The notes under the pieces are model-generated. The model ran no database searches, was not told the DNA's origin, and saw only the letters and a program-made list of their open reading frames with translations. Of a stretch of 23,001 bases of DNA, positions 14,814 to 21,470 are shown one piece after another (position 1 is the first letter of the stretch; each line of letters starts with the position of its first letter). The DNA is taken from assembly GCA_023416275.1 (NCBI GenBank), contig JAEZIB010000186.1, positions 1-23,001 of the forward strand. The letters run 5' to 3'. The translations under genes and the position numbers were made by a program. This DNA comes from Bacillota bacterium (GTDB lineage: Bacteria; Bacillota; Clostridia; Acetivibrionales; DSM-1351).

Positions 14814-15080
14814 ATGGCTTTTGTTTTTTTACCAGTTATTGTAGCAGCTATACTTGGAATTATTATTGCTTTTATTTGTTTTATAGGAATAGGTCTAATA
14901 ATTATTGGCTCTACAGGCACAGCAATGGACAAAATATATATGAAGCAGATGAAAGTAGAAAAAAATGTATCAAAATCTATATATAATATAGTATCAATAA
15001 TTTTAGGAATAATATTTTTATTATTTCCTTTGGGAGTAACGCTTTATGGAATTATTTCTTCAGCGACTTCAAATACATAG
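14814..15080 (+). CDS. Small membrane protein (88 aa, two hydrophobic segments)
   Basis: ATG at 14814 follows AAGGGATGTGG. Segment 1 covers about residues 4-31 (VIVAAILGIIIAFICFIGIG and following), a charged loop (DKIYMKQMKVEKN) comes next, and segment 2 covers about 58-82 (ILGIIFLLFPLGVTLYGI). It resembles the preceding 77-residue protein in topology and not clearly in sequence. A terminator follows after 82 bases, ending the unit. Function unknown. Confidence 0.65.
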   Translation: MAFVFLPVIVAAILGIIIAFICFIGIGLIIIGSTGTAMDKIYMKQMKVEKNVSKSIYNIVSIILGIIFLLFPLGVTLYGIISSATSNT

Positions 15081-15162
15081 GAGATTATTAGTAGGGTTAA
15101 TGTTGTTAATATCTTTATTTCTTTATAACTGTATCATATCCATGTGATATTGATCAACTAAT

Positions 15163-15204
15163 GATAAAAGCCTATCTATGCAGAGACGGCTTTATCTTTT
15201 TATT
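15163..15204 (+). terminator. Terminator after the small membrane-protein pair
   Basis: GATAAA(A)GCC pairs with GGCTTTATC with one bulged A, with an inner TATC/GAGA region, and is followed by TTTTTATTT. Confidence 0.7.
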
Positions 15205-15468
15205 TATAACTTAATTCTTCATTAATATTTGTCAGTGATAAAAACTTACAAGTATTTTATGATAAACAAAAATTTAGATTCGAGCGAATAGGTTTTCCTA
15301 TTAAATATACTAGTGTTAAATTGAATTTATTGTTAGGATTAATTAATAATGTATGCGTTATTTAAACTCTGCAATTAAGCTGCTACGCGATTCAACCAAG
15401 GTTTAGAAAATTACAAAAATATTAATAGGGTTTAATGCAAATACTATGAATATAGTTTCTTCAAAAAT
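15205..15468. other. Gene-free segment
   Basis: AT-rich sequence without a usable ORF, repeat-family copy or strong hairpin. I see nothing in it that I can support. Confidence 0.4.
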
Positions 15469-15521
15469 TATAGATATATACTATTGATATATGGTATAAT
15501 TTTTTTTGGAGGTATACACAA
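15469..15521 (+). promoter_or_regulatory. Promoter and ribosome site of coiled-coil gene 1, shared with its paralogue
   Basis: TATAGATATATACTA, then an extended -10 TGGTATAAT (15492-15500), T-rich spacer, TTGGAGG and ATG at 15522. The same order and spacing occur at 18265-18317 (TATAGATATAAACTA, TGATATAAT, GTGGAGGG). The leader would be only about 15 bases long. Confidence 0.6.
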
Positions 15522-15773
15522 ATGGAACAAACATTAAAACTTATTCTTGAGAAATTGAACAGCATGGACTTAGATATTAAAGATTTAAAGAGTGATGTAA
15601 GTAGTTTAAAAAAGCATGTCCTGATTATCGAAAACAAACAAAATGAAGATTCCAAGGCTTTGTATGATGGATATCGCCAAACCTTAGAAAATATTATTGA
15701 AATGAAAAAAGATATCAAAGACATAAAAGAAACTTTAAATGATCATGAAGTAAAATTGTTAAATCTTACATAG
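15522..15773 (+). CDS. Small coiled-coil protein 1 (83 aa)
   Basis: A soluble, highly charged protein with heptad spacing of Leu/Ile over most of its length (LILEKLNSMDLDIKDLKSDV, then SSLKKHVLIIENKQ, and MKKDIKDIKETLNDHEVKLL), predicting one long helix that pairs with itself or a partner. No signal or membrane segment. The start has a good GGAGG site 10 bases upstream. It is a paralogue of the protein at 18318-18593: both begin MEx-LK-IL, carry an L-D-I/S-I-x-x-L/I core and end in an N/ADHxxKI/LLxI-like segment (NDHEVKLLNL versus ADHDIKIQII). The two copies bracket the sigma/anti-sigma pair. Role unknown; a scaffold, adaptor or regulator is possible. Confidence 0.75.
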   Translation: MEQTLKLILEKLNSMDLDIKDLKSDVSSLKKHVLIIENKQNEDSKALYDGYRQTLENIIEMKKDIKDIKETLNDHEVKLLNLT

Positions 15774-15879
15774 AGCAACTCTGATAAACATAAATATTTA
15801 CAGTTTTTACTGTTGCATATAGAACCTATGTTGTAAAACTCTATCTACTCAACTAACTTAAAATTTGCTAAATAAGACT

Positions 15880-15916
15880 AAGCTAATCTAAATAAGATGG
15901 CTTTATTTTTTTATTT
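15880..15916 (+). terminator. Terminator after coiled-coil gene 1
   Basis: AAGCTAATCT (15880-15889) pairs with AGATGGCTT (15895-15903) with one bulge and one G:U, followed by TATTTTTTTATT. Confidence 0.6.
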
Positions 15917-16247
15917 ATTTTTATATCGCAAAAATTTAAAGCTGTATATTACATCTGTTTATATATACTTGTTAGGATACTATCATAATTTTATTTTTGA
16001 CAAGGCTGAAAATGTTGATAATAGTGGGTTGTATAAAGTGAAAGTTTAAATGGCTAAAAACTTGCTCAACGACACTTAAAATAAAACTCAATAATGAATA
16101 AAAATACAATTAAGTAAAGCATGTTATTTATTCTCCGTATTTAGAATTCTCTAAGAATGATATACTTAAAAATATATCCAAATATGTCACATTTTCTTTA
16201 ATTGATTGTTATATAAGGTATACAGACAGAAAGGGGTGACGTAATAG
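15917..16247. other. Gene-free segment with the sigma-gene upstream region
   Basis: No ORF or repeat is seen in the first 270 bases. TGTCACA at 16185-16191 resembles the -35 element of some ECF-sigma promoters, and TATATAAGG follows about 20 bases later, so the sigma factor might read its own promoter. This match is weak. The ribosome site AAAGGGGTGA lies at about 16230-16239. Confidence 0.3.
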
Positions 16248-16817
16248 TTGAATTCCATTGAAACTGCAGTTCAAGGAGTGAAAGAAGGAAAAGTTAAGTA
16301 CTTTGAAATAATAGTTGAACAATTTCAACATCAGTTATTTAGGTATAGTTACCGTATGCTGGGAAGTGTTCAGGAGGCCGAGGATGTAGTGCAAGAGGCT
16401 TTTCTCAAGGCTTTTTACAAAATTGGTAGTTACAACGATAAAATATCTTTTTCAGCTTGGCTTTACAAAATCACATATAACCATTGTATAAATATTATTA
16501 GACGAAGAAAGGTATTACAGTTCGTATCCTTTCTTGATGCCACAATTCCTAACATAGTGGATGTTGGTAAAAATTTAGAGGAGATAGAAATTAATAAAGA
16601 ACTAAACAATGTACTAAAAAAATTGTCTAATGAAGAAAGATGCATAATAATACTAAAGAACATTGAAGAAAAGAGTTTTGAAGAAATAGCTTTAATTCTT
16701 AGCATTAAGCCAGCCACAGTTAGAAAGAGATATGAAAGGTTACGTAAAAAGCTTAGGGTAATCCTTTCTGAAACTAGAGGAGGTATTGTAAATGAAAACT
16801 ATTCAATCAATGGATGA
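16248..16817 (+). CDS. ECF-type RNA polymerase sigma-70 factor
   Basis: ECF sigma factors carry only regions 2 and 4 and redirect RNA polymerase to a small regulon, often on envelope stress. The 189 residues show region 2 (about 20-88: the sequence LFRYSYRMLGSVQEAEDVVQ with the core-binding DVVQEAFLKAF, then the promoter-melting and -10 part SFSAWLYKITYNHCINIIRR) and region 4 (about 122-172: LKKLSNEERCIIILKNIEE, the helix-turn-helix SFEEIALILSIKPATVRKRY, then ERLRKKLR). The start is TTG at 16248, 8 bases after GGGGTGA. The coding region overlaps the downstream anti-sigma gene by 26 bases, the usual coupled arrangement. Subgroup and regulon cannot be told from the sequence. Confidence 0.93.
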   Translation: MNSIETAVQGVKEGKVKYFEIIVEQFQHQLFRYSYRMLGSVQEAEDVVQEAFLKAFYKIGSYNDKISFSAWLYKITYNHCINIIRRRKVLQFVSFLDATIPNIVDVGKNLEEIEINKELNNVLKKLSNEERCIIILKNIEEKSFEEIALILSIKPATVRKRYERLRKKLRVILSETRGGIVNENYSING

Positions 16818-17652
16818 TATAAAAAAAGCATCAGATAGCGTTACTTTGCCTACTATTGATGCACAACAATATGTTATGCAGGTAATTTACAGAAGAAACG
16901 AAAGAAAAAATATGCTCAGAGGTAAGAAATTAATAATTGGTATAATTGCCGCTGCTTTTCTCATTTGTTCAGTTGGATTTACAGTATCAAAGGTATGGGA
17001 ACTAAATGGTCCTGGAGGTTTATCATTTAAATATTTGCTTTATAAAAATACATCACCTTCTCGTAGTCAGATAGCAGAATCGGAATGGAAGAATGTAAAA
17101 CCTGGTGGGGCCATAGCGATATTAAGGAAAAAGGATAACCCTGAAAATATAATAAGTATTTATTATAAGCCCCTTATTGTTGCGAGTATTAATCAGTTAA
17201 AAGATAAGGTTGGTGATAGATTTAAAACACCTTCTGATATACCCGAAGGATATACCTTTAGTGAAGGTCAAATTAATACCAGCTGTGATAATTCTGTCCG
17301 TGAGGCTATGCTGGAGGAAGCTAAAAGTTCAACAGAAGATATTGTTAGAGTTATTGAGCCTTCACAAAACATAGGATCTTATCAGAGTATTTTCAAATAT
17401 GGGGAGAAAATAATTGACGTATCAGTGACTTTAAACTGGAAGTGGGGTGAATTGAGACAACCTGATGAAGGGCAAAAGGTTGCTAGAGTGGACGTCAATA
17501 ATTTTGAAGCTATCTTTACTGAAGGCAATGGGAGGTCGGAAATTAAATGGATTGATAGTTTCAACGGTGCAAATATACTATATTCTGTTGGGTGTCCTAA
17601 AGGACATGTAACAAGGGATACGCTATTACAAGTTGCTAATAGTATTAAATAA
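16792..17652 (+). CDS. Membrane-bound anti-sigma factor candidate, DUF4367-like extracellular domain
   Basis: The product is 286 residues with a short cytoplasmic N-terminus (1-46, basic end RRNERKNMLRGKK), one membrane segment (about 47-66, LIIGIIAAAFLICSVGFTV) and a large outside domain. Such single-span proteins directly after an ECF sigma gene normally hold the sigma factor until a signal releases it. The N-terminus lacks a zinc-binding H-x3-C-x2-C motif, so it is not a ZAS-type anti-sigma. The outside part (IPEGYTFSEGQIN near residue 150, and WIDSFNGANILYSVGCPKG-HVTRDTLLQVANSI at the end) resembles DUF4367-type sensors. The ATG at 16792 has AGAGGAGG 8 bases upstream, within the sigma gene. 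The stop codon lies in the direct repeat that flanks an inserted fold-back element, so the insertion lies exactly after the gene. Confidence 0.8.
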   Translation: MKTIQSMDDIKKASDSVTLPTIDAQQYVMQVIYRRNERKNMLRGKKLIIGIIAAAFLICSVGFTVSKVWELNGPGGLSFKYLLYKNTSPSRSQIAESEWKNVKPGGAIAILRKKDNPENIISIYYKPLIVASINQLKDKVGDRFKTPSDIPEGYTFSEGQINTSCDNSVREAMLEEAKSSTEDIVRVIEPSQNIGSYQSIFKYGEKIIDVSVTLNWKWGELRQPDEGQKVARVDVNNFEAIFTEGNGRSEIKWIDSFNGANILYSVGCPKGHVTRDTLLQVANSIK

Positions 17653-18023
17653 CTCAACTTTCCCACATGAAAATTCTATCGGTGTTCAAACTTATCAATT
17701 GTTTGTTGCCGAAATAATTGCTTGAATTAGTAAGCGCTAGGAACTAGCGTTGTTCATTCTCCGCATTTTAGCCGCCTTTCCACATTCACCATCCATGGTT
17801 CATAGTGTGCTAAAACTGACATCGTGTCGGTTTTACGGCAAAAATACTTCGAGCTTGCTGAAAAATTGTAAACTAATATGAATACTACTTTTGTGATTTC
17901 ATTAAAATAATATATCCTTGAATTCATGCAGCAAGCTTTTTTACCAACTAATTCATGCAATTATTTCTAACTCAACTTTCAATTGATAAGTTGAACACCT
18001 GCAATTTTCAACTGGGAAAGTTG
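17653..18023 (+). mobile_element. Complete fold-back MITE-like element (about 371 bp), CTCAACTTTCCC family
   Basis: Ends CTCAACTTTCCCA and TGGGAAAGTTG are flanked by the 9-bp direct repeat ATTAAATAA (17644-17652 and 18024-18032), consistent with target duplication. Blocks in order: CTATCGGTGTTC, AAACTTATCAATTG, GCCGAAATAATTGCTTGAAT, a CGCTAG-GAA-CTAGCG hairpin (17735-17749), GCATTTTAGCCGCC, CCATGGTTCATAGTGTGC, the hairpin AAAACTGACA-tcg-TGTCGGTTTT, a 92-bp terminator insert (17851-17942) missing from the copy at 7639-7904, then ACTAATTCATGCAATTATTT and GATAAGTTGAACACC. No transposase. It fills most of the 665-base gap between the anti-sigma gene and coiled-coil gene 2. Confidence 0.8.
17852..17942 (+). 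terminator. Terminator hairpin inside the fold-back element, after the anti-sigma gene
   Basis: AGCTTGCTG (17852-17860) pairs with CAGCAAGCT (17929-17937), followed by TTTTTT. The enclosed loop is about 68 bases and AT-rich. The copy at 3078 has the same stem core with a 7-base loop. It would end the sigma/anti-sigma transcript. Confidence 0.55.
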
Positions 18024-18147
18024 ATTAAATAAGTATAAGTATTCATTCTTGTTGACATACGTGACATATCGGCAACAAAAACGATTGTTACGCTTCATTT
18101 ATTATTTGGAATTATTTTACTATATCTTTCATTGTTCAAACCCTTTA

Positions 18148-18177
18148 AACAAGCCCTTTTCATGGCTTGTTTTTATT
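18148..18177 (+). terminator. Intrinsic terminator with no obvious gene in front
   Basis: AACAAGCC (18148-18155) and GGCTTGTT (18164-18171) pair perfectly around an 8-base loop, followed by T-rich TTTTTATT. The only ORF covering it (18049-18249) has no ribosome site. It may back up the element-borne terminator or end a short RNA. Confidence 0.6.
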
Positions 18178-18264
18178 CATTTGTTTACAAACACTTATGT
18201 CATAATGGTTAGAAGATTTGTTAGAAGCTATCAGAAATATATGGCATAAAGATCTCTAAAGAAG

Positions 18265-18317
18265 TATAGATATAAACTACTTACCTATGATATAATTATT
18301 TTGTGGAGGGTGTGCAC
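18265..18317 (+). promoter_or_regulatory. Promoter and ribosome site of coiled-coil gene 2, shared with its paralogue
   Basis: TATAGATATAAACTA, then extended -10 TGATATAAT (18288-18296) and GTGGAGGG before the ATG at 18318. The layout equals that at 15469-15521. Confidence 0.6.
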
Positions 18318-18593
18318 ATGGAAGAAATTTTAAAGGAAATATTAGCACAAATGAATACTGGTTTTGCTAATACGAATAAAAGACTTGATGAAATTACTCA
18401 GAGAATAGTAAAAGTTGAAACAACAATAGAGAATACTACCAATGTGAAAATTCAAGCATTATTTGAGGATAGAGAAATTGTTCATAGTAAACTCGATAGT
18501 ATCACTAATGAATTAGCAGACATTAAAGAGCAGATTGCAGACCATGACATTAAAATTCAGATTATAAATAATAAGACAAAAGCTATCTTATAA
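18318..18593 (+). CDS. Small coiled-coil protein 2 (91 aa), paralogue of the protein at 15522
   Basis: The start is taken at ATG 18318, about 7 bases after GGAGGG; an upstream in-frame GTG at 18303 overlaps that ribosome site and is unlikely. The protein is soluble and almost entirely helical with Leu/Ile heptads (EILKEILAQMNTGFANTNKR, then LDEITQRIVKVETTIENT, and LDSITNELADIKEQIADHDI). It is a little longer than its paralogue, mainly in the middle. The terminator stem begins inside its last codons, so gene and terminator are tightly packed. It is likely a homo- or hetero-oligomer with the 83-residue relative. Function unknown. Confidence 0.75.
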   Translation: MEEILKEILAQMNTGFANTNKRLDEITQRIVKVETTIENTTNVKIQALFEDREIVHSKLDSITNELADIKEQIADHDIKIQIINNKTKAIL

Positions 18594-18607
18594 TGGTAGC
18601 TTTTTTT
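18579..18607 (+). terminator. Terminator of coiled-coil gene 2
   Basis: AAAGCTATC (18579-18587, within the coding end) and GGTAGCTTT (18595-18603) pair around a 7-base loop that contains the start of the stop codon, followed by seven T. Confidence 0.8.
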
Positions 18608-18963
18608 GTTTTTATAAATGTTGCAGAATTATTTAAGAGTATTATAAAATTATATACATCTTATACATATAAATGTTATTAAGAGATATATGTTTTTATA
18701 GCAAAGCTTTGACTGTCCTATATGATAATAAAAATTCTCTAAGTTATTTACTAAATGCATTTCGAATCCATGATTTTCTTATTAGCAATCAAATATTCTA
18801 TTCAACTAAGCTACGGTCTGTTGGAATTTATATATATTAAAAATAAATTTATAATAGAAATAAACTATACTATAGATAATATTTGTTAAAATTAAAAAGT
18901 CTATTTTAAGCAATTAAATAGTGCTTGTTAGCTATTGTTAGCAACCCCCCACAAACCGCAAAG
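18608..18963. other. Gene-free AT-rich segment
   Basis: No ORF, repeat-family copy or strong hairpin is seen. A CCCCCC run lies at 18945-18950. Confidence 0.4.
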
Positions 18964-18996
18964 AAGGCTCTCATGGTATAAACCTTGAAAGCCTTT
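18964..18996 (-). terminator. Hairpin downstream of tRNA-Ser(GGA)
   Basis: AAGGCTCTCATGG and CCTTGAAAGCCTT pair over 13 positions with one mismatch and one possible wobble. On the minus strand it follows the tRNA 3' end by about 6 bases; the T tract there is weak (CTTCTTT). On the plus strand it would be followed by TTTTACTTT, so it may act in both directions. Confidence 0.5.
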
Positions 18997-19001
18997 TACT
19001 T

Positions 19002-19092
19002 TGGCGGAGAGAGTGGGATTCGAACCCACGGATAGTTTTACCCATCACACGATTTCCAGTCGTGCGCCTTAGACCAGCTCAGCCATCTCTCC
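19002..19092 (-). tRNA. tRNA-Ser, anticodon GGA
   Basis: On the minus strand GGAGAGA pairs with TCTCTCC as acceptor stem, with D-arm (GGCTGAGCTGGTCTAAGG), anticodon stem CACGA/TCGTG around loop CTGGAAA (anticodon GGA at 19057-19055), a long variable arm as expected of serine tRNAs, and T-arm GTGGGTTCGAATCCCAC. The CCA end is encoded (19004-19002). It reads UCC and UCU codons. The length is 91 bases with CCA. Confidence 0.96.
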
Positions 19093-19130
19093 ACATCAAA
19101 TATTCAGTTCAGCTTTTAAGCTGCCTTTAT

Positions 19131-19160
19131 ATTTTACATTAGGACTATACAACTTGTCAA
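19131..19160 (-). promoter_or_regulatory. Promoter of tRNA-Ser(GGA)
   Basis: On the minus strand TTGACA (19160-19155) and TAAAAT (19136-19131) with an 18-base spacer. A start near 19124 gives a leader of about 30 bases that includes a CAGCTT/AAGCTG hairpin. Confidence 0.6.
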
Positions 19161-19189
19161 TAACAAAGTTTTTGTAATTAAATCCTTCC

Positions 19190-19297
19190 TAAATTACACT
19201 TTTTAACAGTGTAAAAAACAATTAAACAGTTAAAATAATAACTGTAATACCCTTAACAATATTATTTCTGCTGGCTATAAGCCAGCAATTTTTTTTT
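19190..19297 (+). ncRNA. Candidate small RNA with three hairpins and an intrinsic terminator
   Basis: No protein gene precedes the strong plus-strand terminator TGCTGGCT-ATA-AGCCAGCA followed by nine T (19269-19297). Upstream in line are two more perfect hairpins: TTACACT/AGTGTAA (19194-19214) and ACAGTTA/TAACTGT (19226-19245). A possible promoter TTGTCA (19154-19159) with TTAAAT 18 bases later overlaps the -35 of the divergent tRNA promoter. A transcript of about 108 bases is inferred. The rest of the gap (19298-19482) holds nothing I can support. Confidence 0.45.
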
Positions 19298-19482
19298 AAA
19301 GGTACTAGCATAGTTAGTTGATATTTTATTTTCAATGTTGGTCTGCCATATTATTTTATTCTAATGCAAGTAGTTTGACTGAAGGTTTATGAGGTCCATA
19401 AACTGTGTTGAAGCTGCAACTTGCCTTTTGTCAGCGAAATATGCCATAGAAAGACCACTATAATCAGTACGTTATTTATGCT

Positions 19483-20745
19483 CTATGGCAAGTTTAAAAT
19501 TTCTTTATGGTTCTTATATACTTCATCAGTTGATATTTTAATCTTGTGCACTATTTCTTCTAAATTATTGCTTAGACAGAATATTACATCAGAATCTAGA
19601 TTTTTTACATTATTAATTATTTCCATAGCGGTATCTATAGATAATGCGGCTCTATAGGAGCGTTCCTCAGTTAAGGAAATAAACAAATCACTGACAGCAA
19701 GAATTCTTGAGCCTAAATCTAAATGATCTGATTTTAATCCAAAGGGATATCCTGTTCCATCAAGTTTTTCATGGTGAAAGGAAGCCCAATCTCTTATTTT
19801 TTCCAGACCGGGAATAGAATCTAGTAACCTATAGGTTTGATAAGTGTGGTATTTAATAATATTGTATTCGTTCAAATCAAGTGTGCCGGGTTTTTCTAGT
19901 ATATCCTCAGGTACACTTAACATACCCATATCATGTATTAATCCAGCTGAATGCATTATCTGGATATCAGAAGCACTAAAGCCGAATTTAGATGCTAATA
20001 AGCTTGCACATGTCGCTACACCGATAGAATGGGTAGCAGTATAGCTGCTTCTGAAATCTATTATTCGGTGAATTATTTCTGCGTATTGGTGTAAATCTTT
20101 ACTATTAATGTAAACATTAAATGGCTGTATTACTTTCTTAATAATATTATCCAAATAAGGACTTATAATATCAAACCAAAAGTATTGCTTTGGGAATAGA
20201 CTATTAAAAGCTTCTACAACATTAGGCATAAACATTGTGCCACTATTCTCATTGATTATATCTTCAATATATCTCCGCTGTGACAAAATATCGATCTTGC
20301 GGTTGATTAAAATATCAACCCTATCTGCTAAATGGAGAATATGGCTTGCAATAGGGATTTCATATGTTTTAAAGTTGTCATCTGAACTTTCCTCCCAATA
20401 TACATGATGAAACCTAATTATTTCAGCAGCATCATGTAAATCAGTTGAATCCCGAAGAATAAACCACCCTTTATTCCCATGTGCATGATTTTGAAGGATT
20501 GAACACCTAAAGCCAAATTCAAATCTGGATTTTCTTTCAGATAAATTAACAGAGCCGCAATCATGAAGCAGACTTGCTAAAACAAGGTCTTTAATTTGTT
20601 TGTCAGGTAAGTCCATTTCTTTTGCTATGCTATAGGAAATATATGCTACCCTTTTATGGTGATTTGTAATTATGGGGTCTATTAAATCAATAGCACTAGA
20701 TATTGACAAAATAATGTCGATTAATGGTAAATTAAGTTCCAACAC
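19483..20745 (-). CDS. Tandem HD / HD-GYP domain protein, probable cyclic-di-GMP phosphodiesterase
   Basis: HD-GYP enzymes hydrolyse cyclic di-GMP with a metal centre. Counting from the upstream ATG there are 422 residues: an N-terminal degenerate-looking HD domain (H32, LLHDCGS with H63-D64, RFHH with H115-H116, D143) and a C-terminal HD-GYP domain (THSIGVATCASLLA near 240, LIHDMGML with H273-D274, KYHT at 302, SFHHEKLDGTGYP with H326-H327 and the GYP signature at 334-336). Metal ligands of the second domain appear intact; the GYP domain's usual HDIGK is HDMGM here. No sensor, receiver or membrane domain is present, so it is likely cytosolic. The start needs care: the ATG at 20751-20749 touches the AGGAGG ribosome site directly, so GTG at 20745 (6-base spacing) or TTG at 20742 is the likelier start. 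It stands alone; a candidate -10 box (TATAAT) lies at about 20775-20780. Confidence 0.88.
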   Translation of the reverse strand: MLELNLPLIDIILSISSAIDLIDPIITNHHKRVAYISYSIAKEMDLPDKQIKDLVLASLLHDCGSVNLSERKSRFEFGFRCSILQNHAHGNKGWFILRDSTDLHDAAEIIRFHHVYWEESSDDNFKTYEIPIASHILHLADRVDILINRKIDILSQRRYIEDIINENSGTMFMPNVVEAFNSLFPKQYFWFDIISPYLDNIIKKVIQPFNVYINSKDLHQYAEIIHRIIDFRSSYTATHSIGVATCASLLASKFGFSASDIQIMHSAGLIHDMGMLSVPEDILEKPGTLDLNEYNIIKYHTYQTYRLLDSIPGLEKIRDWASFHHEKLDGTGYPFGLKSDHLDLGSRILAVSDLFISLTEERSYRAALSIDTAMEIINNVKNLDSDVIFCLSNNLEEIVHKIKISTDEVYKNHKEILNLP

Positions 20746-20921
20746 AGTCATCCTCCTCGTTCAAATTCCAAAAATATTATACAAAAATACAAGAAATTGT
20801 ATTAAAATGTAGAAATATAGTACACGTATATTGTACTACGAAAATAGCTTAAAATAAATAGTTAATCATCAAAATATATTAATTTGTATTTTTTCTATAT
20901 AATTTCAAATTGCTTAAATAA

Positions 20922-20951
20922 CTCAACTTTCCTACATAAAAAGTATATCGT
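20922..20951 (+). repeat. Left-end remnant of the CTCAACTTTCCC fold-back repeat family
   Basis: CTCAACTTTCCTACATAAAA and a TATCG ending match the outer left end of the complete copies. It is preceded by TTAAATAA, the same 8 bases that precede the copy at 17653. Similarity fades after about 30 bases; the rest of the element is not recognisable. Confidence 0.6.
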
Positions 20952-21250
20952 GACGAAGGAATTACTTCTCACGGAAAAGTTTTAGCATCTACAATTTATG
21001 GTGAAGGCTAAGTTTACAAATTAAACAATAAATCACTAACAAGCAAGTTTTTTGAGTTGCATCATTTATAATACTTGATAAAATTATAATAACTAAATAT
21101 TTCAGTTAATATTCAGCAACTTTAGTATTTTTATTAGTTGTTTATTTAAAAGGTAGAATAAATGTTTTTATGTTAAAATTGGATACTGATTGTTAAAGCA
21201 ATTCTGGGTTATGATTGTATAAAAATAGGTGAATTGGTAACTATTTTAAT
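20952..21250. other. Gene-free segment upstream of the structured RNA
   Basis: AT-rich sequence with no ORF. It may contain decayed remainder of the repeat that starts at 20922 and the promoter of the RNA at 21261; I cannot fix a promoter with confidence. Confidence 0.35.
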
Positions 21251-21260
21251 GTTTATTGTA

Positions 21261-21459
21261 GGGGTGTTTTCAAAAAAAGCTTGAAACAGTTTTCGTTTCC
21301 GTGTAGAATATAACGAGGTAGGAAAATGTCTCCCACTTCTTAAGTTTCGGGCAACGCTTAAATTTTCAGGCGGTAAGAATATCTTCCACCTCGTTGAAAC
21401 GCCGCTTATGTAATGAAATTTTTCTACAATCGAAAAATTTCATTTTGAATCTAGGCGTT
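21261..21459 (+). ncRNA. Structured RNA of unassigned family, directly upstream of tRNA-Ser(CGA)
   Basis: The segment is full of nested pairings and richer in G+C than its flanks: GGTGTTTTC (21263-21271) with GAAACGCC (21396-21403); GAAAC/GTTTC near 21282-21299; AACGAGGT-a-GGAA (21312-21324) with TTCC-ACCTCGTT (21384-21395); and TTAAG/CTTAA inside. A 12-bp perfect hairpin ATGAAATTTTTC/GAAAAATTTCAT (21413-21443) and TTTTG follow. AACGCC (21398-21403) can instead pair with GGCGTT (21454-21459), enclosing that hairpin, so two exclusive folds exist. It lacks the hallmarks of RNase P, tmRNA, SRP and T-box RNAs. Size and layout would suit the raiA-motif RNA of Clostridia, but I cannot confirm this. 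No ORF is present. Only 11 bases separate it from the tRNA, so co-transcription is likely. Confidence 0.55.
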
Positions 21460-21470
21460 ATAAATGCTAT

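Noticed and set aside
17754..17960. Minus-strand 68-codon ORF inside the repeat
   Set aside because: It spans the internal hairpins of the fold-back element, lacks a ribosome site, and the frame is not kept in the copies at 7639 or 3078.
18049..18249. 66-codon ORF after the fold-back element
   Set aside because: No ribosome site, and an intrinsic terminator lies in its middle. The composition looks like translated AT-rich noncoding DNA.
21261..21459. T-box leader or aminoacyl-tRNA-type riboswitch
   Set aside because: The T-box sequence (AGGGTGG-ACCGCG type) is absent and the downstream gene is a tRNA, not a synthetase or amino-acid gene.
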